The notes beneath the pieces are model-generated. The model had not been told where the DNA came from and ran no database searches. It saw only the letters and a list, made by a program, of their open reading frames with translations. DNA of 40,202 nt, from contig JASLMH010000019.1 in the NCBI GenBank assembly GCA_030746635.1, positions 1-40,202 of the forward strand. The letters are read 5' to 3'. The translations under genes and the position numbers were made by a program. The stretch comes from Alphaproteobacteria bacterium. Its GTDB lineage: Bacteria > Pseudomonadota > Alphaproteobacteria > GCA-2731375. Shown in pieces: positions 34,022-40,202 of the stretch. Numbering within the stretch: the first letter of the stretch is position 1; the number at the start of each line of letters is the position of its first letter.

Positions 34022-34873
34022 CTACGCCGGGCTGACGGCGGCCGGGGCCAGGGCCAGGCCGGCGACCTCGGTCCGCAGGCGGAACACCGCGCCGGCGTCG
34101 TCGCGGCCGGTGCCGTCGGTACCGGTGACCACGTACAGATCGCTCAGATCGGCGCCGCCGAAACAGACGCTTGTGACCATGGGAATATCGCAGGGGATCG
34201 ACCGGCGCAGGCTGCCGTCGGGTTCGAACACGTCGACCCGGCTGCCATGGGCGACGGCGACCCAGACGCTGCCGTCCACCGCCACCGCCAGGCCGTCGGG
34301 CACGCCGTCCTCGACCGGGGCGAAGCTGCGATGGGGGCCGAGGCCGCCGTCCTCGGCCACCTCGTAGACCCGGACGATGTGGCGCAGGGACTCGGAATGA
34401 TAGAGCAGCCTGCCGTCCGGCGAGACGCCCAGGCCGTTGGTCAGCATCACGTCTTCGCCGACCACCCGGGCCGAGCCGTCGAGATCGATGCAATAGAGGC
34501 TGCCGGGCTTCGGCGTATCGTCGGCACCCACCGGCCGGAAGGCCAGGGAGCCGGCATAGACCCGCCCCTTGGCATCGGTGGTCAGGTCGTTGAAGCCGAT
34601 GACGCCGCCGTCGGGATCGTTGTCCAGCAGCACCCGGGTCTCGCCGTCGCCGGCCGGCTTCAGCGAGATGTTGCGGCCCGAGACCACCAAGCCGCCCGAT
34701 CGGTGCAGGGCCATGCCGCCGATGCCCCGGCGGTGGCCGAACACCTGGCTAACGGCACCGCCCGCGTCCAGGCAGAACACCCCGCCGTTGATCACATCCG
34801 AATACAGCAGGCCCCGTTCGCCATCCCAGACCGGGCCCTCGATCAGGCCATATCCCTCGGCCAGCTTTTCCAT
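34022..34873 (-). CDS. SMP-30/gluconolactonase-family protein (second copy)
   Basis: A 283-residue SMP-30/gluconolactonase/LRE propeller, near the usual family length. Metal-site segments are EGPVWDGERGLLYSDV (Glu, about 13-28), GFNDLTTDAKGRVYAG (Asn), LTNGLGVSPDGRLLYHSES (Asn) and VPDGLAVAVDGSVWVA (Asp). It probably opens a sugar lactone. Not a recent duplicate of the first copy, since spacing and motifs differ. Followed by the VOC gene. Confidence 0.9.
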   Translation of the reverse strand: MEKLAEGYGLIEGPVWDGERGLLYSDVINGGVFCLDAGGAVSQVFGHRRGIGGMALHRSGGLVVSGRNISLKPAGDGETRVLLDNDPDGGVIGFNDLTTDAKGRVYAGSLAFRPVGADDTPKPGSLYCIDLDGSARVVGEDVMLTNGLGVSPDGRLLYHSESLRHIVRVYEVAEDGGLGPHRSFAPVEDGVPDGLAVAVDGSVWVAVAHGSRVDVFEPDGSLRRSIPCDIPMVTSVCFGGADLSDLYVVTGTDGTGRDDAGAVFRLRTEVAGLALAPAAVSPA

Positions 34874-35040
34874 TACCCGTTTCCGCTCTCGTCTTTGTGA
34901 ACGCCTCGGCGCAGTCTAGGAGACCGCGCAAAAGGCGCAAAGCGGCGTTTTTGGGGTATCATGGGCGCACTTTCAGTGGCGTTGAGTCGTCGAGTCCGGA
35001 CGATCGGTTGCAGCAACACCAAACGCGACGGAAGGAATGG

Positions 35041-35853
35041 ATGATGCATGGACGCTCTTTCGGGCGGGCGCTGGCGGCGATGGCGCTGGCGGCCGGTCTG
35101 GCGATGTTCGCCACTTCGGCGGCGGCGGCGCCACAGGCCCTGGCCCTGGTCAAGACCGACGAACCGATACCGCTGCGCTGTCACGGCGCCGTCTGCGAAG
35201 CCGAATTCTCCTCGTTCTGCCTGCAGTTCGGGCGGTTCTCGCCGAAACCGGGCACGCCCTATCAACTGGCCGAGGGCAGCGACCTGGCGGTCACCGGCAC
35301 CAGCATCGACGGCCGCGCCCGGCGCCTGCGCGCCCGGCCGCTGCTGTATATCGAATCCGCCCGCAGACATACTGCCGTGCGGATCAGCATCCCGCGCGCC
35401 GATCTGCAACGGCTGAAGCTGCGCCAGATCAGCGTCACGGTGGCCGATAACGTCACCCTGGCGCCGCTGACCAGGATCGACGGCGACGTCGCGATCGACT
35501 TCGGCGAACTGGCCATGGTCGAGGAATCCCTGCGCCCCCTGGGCAGCCGCATGGTCGACCGCGACAGCGAGCGGATGATCGCCGCCCGCATGGCCAACCG
35601 GCTGATCAACGCCTTGCCGCCCAAGGGCCGCGTGTCCCAGGCCCAGGCCGTCTGGCGGCAAGTACTGAACAGCTCGGCGGCCGGTGCCGGGCCGATGGCG
35701 ACCAAGATGGCGCGGAACGCCTATGAGCTGTGCAGTTTCCAGGCCACACATACGGGGACCGGCGATTTGCGCGGCTGCATGCAGGGCCAGCATGACCGGC
35801 TGATGGACGTGCTGAATACCGGCTACTGGAAGGCGGTGGAAACCGGCAGCTAG
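35041..35853 (+). CDS. Exported protein of unknown function
   Basis: A 270-residue protein with a clear Sec signal peptide: MMHGRSFGR, a hydrophobic core (10-24) and an Ala-rich cleavage region ending near residue 30. The mature part has cysteines at 47, 52 and 60 (LRCHGAVC, FCLQ) and two near the end (LCSFQ, RGCMQ), which could form disulfides. I recognise no domain. The start follows GGAAGGA by about six bases; the frame is open further upstream but without a ribosome site. It stands alone between divergent SMP-30 and the aldehyde dehydrogenase. Confidence 0.8.
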   Translation: MMHGRSFGRALAAMALAAGLAMFATSAAAAPQALALVKTDEPIPLRCHGAVCEAEFSSFCLQFGRFSPKPGTPYQLAEGSDLAVTGTSIDGRARRLRARPLLYIESARRHTAVRISIPRADLQRLKLRQISVTVADNVTLAPLTRIDGDVAIDFGELAMVEESLRPLGSRMVDRDSERMIAARMANRLINALPPKGRVSQAQAVWRQVLNSSAAGAGPMATKMARNAYELCSFQATHTGTGDLRGCMQGQHDRLMDVLNTGYWKAVETGS

Positions 35854-35953
35854 GCCAAACCAGCAAACGACCCGCTGCCGGGCGGATTGCCCGGCCGTTT
35901 TGAGGCGTCATAATGCCCGCATTGACTTCGGTTCACCTGGGAAGCGGGACATT

Positions 35954-37375
35954 TTGGACAGGCGGCAATACTATATCGACGGGGCCTGGGTCGCCCCCGC
36001 TGACGGCCGGGATTTCGACGTCGTCAACCCGGCGACGGAGCGCCCGGCGGCGACCATCTCGCTGGCCGGCGCAGGCGACGTCGACCGCGCCGTGCAGGTG
36101 GCCCGGCGCGCCTTCCCCGACTACATGGCGACCACGGTCGAGGAACGCCTGGCCTGGCTGCAACGGCTGTTGGACATCTACCTGGCCCGCGCCGACGAGA
36201 TGACGGCGGCCATGACCACGGAAATGGGTGCGCCCCTGACCTTCTGCCGCGAGGTGCAGACGCCTTGCGGCGACGGCCATGTGCTGGCCTTCAAGGAGGC
36301 CCTGCGGGCGTTCGAATTCGAAGGCCCCTCGCCGCGCGGCGGCAGCCGTATCGTCCATGAACCGATCGGCGTCTGCGCCCTGATCACGCCCTGGAACTGG
36401 CCGATCAATCAGGTGGTGGTGAAGGTGATACCGGCCCTGGCCGCGGGCTGCACCTGTGTCCTGAAACCGAGCGAGCATGCGCCGCTCTCCGCCATGCTGT
36501 TCGCCGAGATGCTGGACGAAGCCGGCTTTCCGCCGGGCGCCTTCAACCTGATCAACGGCGACGGCGCGCTGGCGGGGGCGGAGCTGTCCCGGCATCCCGA
36601 CGTCGACATGGTGTCTTTCACCGGCTCGACCCGGGCCGGCGTGGCGGTGAGCAGGGCCGCCGCCGACACGATCAAGCGCGTCACCCTGGAATTGGGCGGC
36701 AAATCACCGAACCTGCTGTTCGCCGATGCCGATCTGGAGGGGGCGGTGAACTGGAGCGTGGCGGCCTGCTACTCCAACGCCGGCCAGACCTGTGATGCAC
36801 CGACCCGGCTGCTGGTCGAACGCCCGGTCTACGAAGACGCCAAGGCGATCGCCCGGCAGGCCGCCTTGGCCACCAAGGTCGGCGACCCAGCCAAGGAGGG
36901 CGATCACATCGGCCCGGTGGTCAACGCCCGGCAGTTCGAGAACATCCAGCGTCTGATCCAGATCGGCATCGACGAGGGCGCCACCCTGCTGGCCGGTGGC
37001 GTCGGCCGGCCCGACGGCCTGGAGGTCGGCTACTACGTCAAGCCGACCCTGTTCGCCGACGTCGGCAACGAGATGACCGTCAACCGCGAGGAGATCTTCG
37101 GCCCGGCGCTCTGCATGCTGCCGTTCGATACCGAGGAGGAGGCGTTCCGCCTGGCCAACGACACGCCCTATGGTCTGGGCGCCTGCATCCAGACCGGCGA
37201 TCCGGCGCGGGCCGAGAGGGTGGCGCGCCGGTTGCGGGCCGGCGGCATCTCCATCAACGGCGGCGCTCCCGATTACGATGCGCCGTTCGGCGGCATGAAA
37301 CAGTCGGGCAACGGCCGCGAGAACGGCGTTCACGGTCTCGCCGACTATCTCGACCTCAAGACCATCACCGGATGA
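35954..37375 (+). CDS. NAD(P)-dependent aldehyde dehydrogenase
   Basis: A 473-residue aldehyde dehydrogenase, oxidising an aldehyde to an acid. The nucleotide-site segment TPWNWPINQVVVKVIPALAAG, FTGSTRAG, the general base E246 (LELGGKSPN) and the catalytic C280 (NAGQTCDAP) are present, as is EEIFGPAL. The likely start is TTG at 35954, giving the usual DRRQYYIDGAWV beginning; no ATG is available in frame near there, and an earlier in-frame TTG at 35900 is possible. It precedes the 3-hydroxyisobutyrate-dehydrogenase-like gene by 36 bases. Confidence 0.92.
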   Translation: MDRRQYYIDGAWVAPADGRDFDVVNPATERPAATISLAGAGDVDRAVQVARRAFPDYMATTVEERLAWLQRLLDIYLARADEMTAAMTTEMGAPLTFCREVQTPCGDGHVLAFKEALRAFEFEGPSPRGGSRIVHEPIGVCALITPWNWPINQVVVKVIPALAAGCTCVLKPSEHAPLSAMLFAEMLDEAGFPPGAFNLINGDGALAGAELSRHPDVDMVSFTGSTRAGVAVSRAAADTIKRVTLELGGKSPNLLFADADLEGAVNWSVAACYSNAGQTCDAPTRLLVERPVYEDAKAIARQAALATKVGDPAKEGDHIGPVVNARQFENIQRLIQIGIDEGATLLAGGVGRPDGLEVGYYVKPTLFADVGNEMTVNREEIFGPALCMLPFDTEEEAFRLANDTPYGLGACIQTGDPARAERVARRLRAGGISINGGAPDYDAPFGGMKQSGNGRENGVHGLADYLDLKTITG

Positions 37376-37411
37376 TGGCCCGGCCCGGCGGGCCTTTCAG
37401 GGACAGCGGAC

Positions 37412-38371
37412 ATGAAGATCGGTTTCATCGGCCTGGGCAACGTCGGCGGCAAGCTGGCGGGCAGCATCCTGCGCAACGGCTTCGAGCTGACGGTGCGCGA
37501 TCTCGACCGCGCCGTTGCCGAACCCTTGCTGGCCAACGGCGCGAGGTGGGCCGACAGTCCCCGTGAGATGGCCGAACGCTGCGACATGGTGATCACCTGC
37601 CTGCCGAACCCGGCGGCCTCGGCGGCGGTGCTGGAAGCCGAAGACGGCATCCTGGCGGGCCTGTCGGCCGGCAAGATCTGGGCCGAAATGTCGACCAGCG
37701 ACGAGGCCGAGGTGCGGCGCCTGGGCGCCCTGGTCACGGAAACCGGCGCCGAGCCCATGGATTGCCCGGTCTCCGGCGGCTGCCACCGCGCCGCGACGGG
37801 CAATATCGCCATCTTCGCCGGCTGCGCCCGAGAGACGTTCGAGCGGGCGCTGCCGGTCCTGACGGCCATGGGCCGGCGCGTCCTGCACACCGGGCCGCTC
37901 GGCTCGGCCTCGACCCTGAAGGTCGTCACCAATTACCTGGCGAGCGCCAATCTGGCGAGCCTGTGCGAGGCCCTGGTGACGGCCGGGGCCGCCGGCATGG
38001 ACCTGAACACCGCCTACGAGGCGATCCGGATCTCCTCGGGCAATTCCTTCGTGCACGAGACCGAAAGCCAGGTGATCCTGAACGGCTCCCGCGACATCAA
38101 CTTCACCATGGACCTGGTGGTCAAGGACGTCGGCCTGTTCCAGGCGCTGGCCGACCGCAACGGGGTGCCGCTGGAGGTCTCGCCGTTGCTGGTCGAGATC
38201 TTCCGGGACGGCCTCGACCGCTACGGCGCCAGGGAATGGTCGCCCAACATCATCAAGCGGCTGGAGGAAGCCTGCGGCCTCGACGTCCTGGCGCCAGGGT
38301 TTCCCCCAGAAATGGTCGACGACGAGCCCGAGGCGGCCGGCTACGAGGTGATCCCGACGGGCCGGCCCTAA
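37412..38371 (+). CDS. NAD(P)-dependent oxidoreductase, 3-hydroxyisobutyrate dehydrogenase-like
   Basis: A 319-residue beta-hydroxyacid dehydrogenase. The Rossmann motif is GLGNVG (7-12); DCPVSGG carries the substrate-site Ser/Gly; the catalytic Lys is K170 (ASTLKVVTNYL). The C-terminal helical domain includes FTMDLVVKDVGL. The family also includes tartronate-semialdehyde and glyoxylate reductases, which would fit with the nearby ThDP enzyme. The stop overlaps the stop of the convergent ThDP enzyme gene. Confidence 0.92.
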   Translation: MKIGFIGLGNVGGKLAGSILRNGFELTVRDLDRAVAEPLLANGARWADSPREMAERCDMVITCLPNPAASAAVLEAEDGILAGLSAGKIWAEMSTSDEAEVRRLGALVTETGAEPMDCPVSGGCHRAATGNIAIFAGCARETFERALPVLTAMGRRVLHTGPLGSASTLKVVTNYLASANLASLCEALVTAGAAGMDLNTAYEAIRISSGNSFVHETESQVILNGSRDINFTMDLVVKDVGLFQALADRNGVPLEVSPLLVEIFRDGLDRYGAREWSPNIIKRLEEACGLDVLAPGFPPEMVDDEPEAAGYEVIPTGRP

Positions 38372-40041
38372 TCGTCCTTCTCGGCCGTATAAGGCGGCGG
38401 GGCGAAGTAGCGGGGGAACGGGCCGATGGCGGTCATGTCGACCTCGACCAGGGCCGGGCCGGCCACCGCCAGGGCCTTCTCCATGGCCGGGCCCAGGCCG
38501 TCGGCCGCCGTCACTTTCCAGTAGGGCAGGCCCGAGGCCGCCGCCATGGTCTCCAGGCTGGGGCCGCGCACGTCGCCGAAATAGTGCCGGCCGTCGTACA
38601 GGGCGTCCTGGATGTGGCCGATGACGCCGTAGCCACCGTCGTTCATCACCAGGAACACCACTTCCGCCCCCTCCTGCACCGCGGTGGGCAGTTCCGCCAG
38701 GCTGAGGTGGAAACCGCCGTCGCCGCACATGGCCACCGCCTTGCGGCCGTCGCCGGCGGCCAGGGCGGCGCCGATGCCGAGCGGCAGGCCGGGGCCGATG
38801 GCGGCGCCGACCGGATAGACGCTGTCCCTGGCGCCGAAGATCGGGAACAGCCGATGCCCCCAGGTGCTGTTGTTCAGGGTGATGTCGCGGACGAAGACGC
38901 CGTCGCGGGGCAGTGCGGCGCGCAGAGCCTCAGGGAAGGCCGCGTAGGGGCCCAGCATCTCGGCATAGGCGGCCAGGCTGTCGCGGCGCAGGGCGGCGAT
39001 CTCGTCGGCGTAGCCGGGTTCGACGTCGAGGCCGCCGTCCAGGCGATCCGCCAGGCCGTCCAGGGCCAGGGCGGCGTCGGCGCAAAGGAACATCTCGCAA
39101 TCGTAAGTGCGGCCGTTGGCGCCGGGATCGACGTCGATCTGGATGCGCCGCTCCGGCAGGCGCAGGGTCAGATCGCGGGTTTCGTGGCCGCGCAGGCGCG
39201 AGCCGGCCACCAGCATCAGATCGACGCTGTCGTAGAACGCCTCGACCAGCGGCGTGCCGTTACCGTTCAGGGCGCCCAGGGTCAGGGGATGGTCCTCCGG
39301 CAGCACGCCCCGGCCGTGCCAGGAAGTGACGATGGGCAGGCCAAGTTCGGCCAGCCGGGCCACCTCCCGGCCGGCGCCGCGGGCGCCGCTGCCGCACCAC
39401 AGGATCGGCCGCCGGGCCGATGCCAGAATTTCGGCGACGCGGTCGAGGTCGCCCGGGTCCGGCCGTGGCGCCTTCGGGATCGGCAGTTCCAGGTCGTCCA
39501 GGGCGGCCGGCCGTAGGATTGCCGTGCGCTGGATGTCGATGGGGATCTCGACGCTGACCGGGCCCATCGGCGGGGTCAGGGCCTCGGCCGCCGCCTGGCT
39601 GAGGGTGGCGAAGGCGGCCTCGGCGGACTCGATGCGGTGGGCCGTCTTGGAGACCGATTTCAGCATGCCCAACTGGTCCGGCACGTCGTGCACGGCGCCC
39701 TGTTCCCGGTCGAGATAGGCGGTCGCGGTCTGGCCGGTCAGGTGCAGCAGCGGCGTGCCGGCGAAGCGGGCCTCGACCAGGGCGCCGGTGGCGTTGGCGG
39801 CGCCGGGGCCGGTGCTGCTGACCAGCACGCCCAGGCCGCCGTCGACCCGGGCATGGGCATCGGCCATGTGGCCGGCGCCGGCCTCGCCCCGGCCGGGCAC
39901 GAAGCGGATGGCGTTGCGCCGGCCGATACCGTCCAGCATCGGGATGTTGTGGATCGAGATCACCCCATAGGCGGTGCGCACGCCGCAGGCCTGCAGGAAC
40001 TCCGCCACCAGATCGCCAACATCGTAGGACTCGGACATCAT
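38368..40041 (-). CDS. Thiamine-diphosphate-dependent enzyme (acetolactate synthase-like)
   Basis: A 557-residue ThDP enzyme of the large acetolactate-synthase/benzoylformate-decarboxylase family. The ThDP-activating Glu is E53 (RGEAGAGHMADAHAR), the central domain has PILWCGSGARGAG, and the metal motif is CGDGGFHLSLAEL...NDGGYG. It does not match a standard IlvB, since no FAD-binding features or ilvN gene are evident. Candidate reactions are 2-oxoacid decarboxylation or carboligation such as glyoxylate to tartronate semialdehyde. The start is one of two adjacent ATGs after AGGGG. Confidence 0.88.
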   Translation of the reverse strand: MMSESYDVGDLVAEFLQACGVRTAYGVISIHNIPMLDGIGRRNAIRFVPGRGEAGAGHMADAHARVDGGLGVLVSSTGPGAANATGALVEARFAGTPLLHLTGQTATAYLDREQGAVHDVPDQLGMLKSVSKTAHRIESAEAAFATLSQAAAEALTPPMGPVSVEIPIDIQRTAILRPAALDDLELPIPKAPRPDPGDLDRVAEILASARRPILWCGSGARGAGREVARLAELGLPIVTSWHGRGVLPEDHPLTLGALNGNGTPLVEAFYDSVDLMLVAGSRLRGHETRDLTLRLPERRIQIDVDPGANGRTYDCEMFLCADAALALDGLADRLDGGLDVEPGYADEIAALRRDSLAAYAEMLGPYAAFPEALRAALPRDGVFVRDITLNNSTWGHRLFPIFGARDSVYPVGAAIGPGLPLGIGAALAAGDGRKAVAMCGDGGFHLSLAELPTAVQEGAEVVFLVMNDGGYGVIGHIQDALYDGRHYFGDVRGPSLETMAAASGLPYWKVTAADGLGPAMEKALAVAGPALVEVDMTAIGPFPRYFAPPPYTAEKDD

Positions 40042-40108
40042 TCACCCCTGCTCATGATTTCCCGGCCGGGATTGTATACCAATGGTCCTGGATATTGGCC
40101 TGTTTCAT

Positions 40109-40202
40109 GGGCCGTGTCGGTTCGTCCGGGTAGGCGCGCCGCGCCGCGCGATGTGGGGCATCGGGCAAGCGGCGCAACGCAGCCGGCGGGCCGACACGGC
40201 CC
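40109..40202. repeat. Inverted repeat cut by the window end
   Basis: GGGCCGTGTCGG at 40109-40120 is matched by its exact complement CCGACACGGCCC at 40191-40202, 70 bases later at the edge. The arms may extend outside the window. The interior is a very GC-rich stretch with GCGCCGCGCCGCGCG-like sequence. It lies upstream of the ThDP enzyme gene. Confidence 0.6.

Noticed and set aside
34897..35040. N-terminal extension of the exported protein
   Set aside because: It would bury the signal peptide 48 residues inside the protein, and the ribosome site is just before 35041.
38368..40041. Naming the ThDP enzyme ilvB or gcl
   Set aside because: No small subunit and no hydroxypyruvate isomerase gene nearby; sequence motifs alone do not decide the reaction.

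Overview
The window is high-GC DNA with dense, short-spaced genes on both strands. It is probably a chromosomal segment of an alphaproteobacterium, perhaps Rhodospirillales-like. Support for this comes from the DUF4170 gene, the dispersed palindromic intergenic repeats, the Tat-exported dipeptide-type binding protein, frequent GTG/TTG starts and the gene families present. I saw no rRNA, tRNA, CRISPR array, intact transposase or phage gene. The genus cannot be read from the sequence.

Region 1 (1-9932) is a corrinoid-dependent C1 (methyl transfer) island. The plus strand carries the end of a B12-binding corrinoid protein, a small eight-cysteine MTHFR_C protein resembling acetogen MetV, a MetF-type methylene-THF reductase and a methyl-THF:corrinoid methyltransferase. 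The facing strand carries a GlxA/GbdR-type AraC regulator, a RACo-type corrinoid activator, a DUF1638 protein, a PhnD-like binding protein without an export signal and an XRE regulator. A diiron desaturase is divergent from the XRE gene. The likely pathway moves a methyl group from a substrate (probably a quaternary amine) to the corrinoid protein, then to THF, and then oxidises it to methylene-THF. The substrate-specific methyltransferase (MttB family expected) is not in the window and probably lies just to the left.

Region 2 (9941-13575) is a minus-strand operon of a MoxR AAA ATPase, a DUF58 protein and a DUF4129 membrane protein. Region 3 (13890-21549) holds a GMC flavin oxidoreductase divergent from a dipeptide/opine-type ABC importer: Tat-exported binding protein, two permeases and a fused double ATPase. 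Region 4 (21748-28626) is mostly housekeeping: an O-methyltransferase, typA, a hotdog thioesterase, prpE, folE and an EamA exporter.

Region 5 (28782-40041) is catabolic. It has an SMP-30 lactonase / isopropylmalate-type dehydrogenase / Gfo-Idh-MocA operon divergent from an MFS transporter, then a DUF4170 gene, a second SMP-30 gene with a VOC protein, an exported protein of unknown function, an aldehyde dehydrogenase with a 3-hydroxyisobutyrate-dehydrogenase-like enzyme, and a ThDP-dependent enzyme. This looks like sugar-acid or hydroxy-acid breakdown.

The intergenic spaces hold at least four kinds of palindromic repeat. Two of these families occur twice in the window. The most distinctive content is the MetV/MetF pair in an apparently aerobic lineage, together with the uncharacterised partners around it (DUF1638, cytosolic PhnD-like protein, XRE regulator, desaturase).
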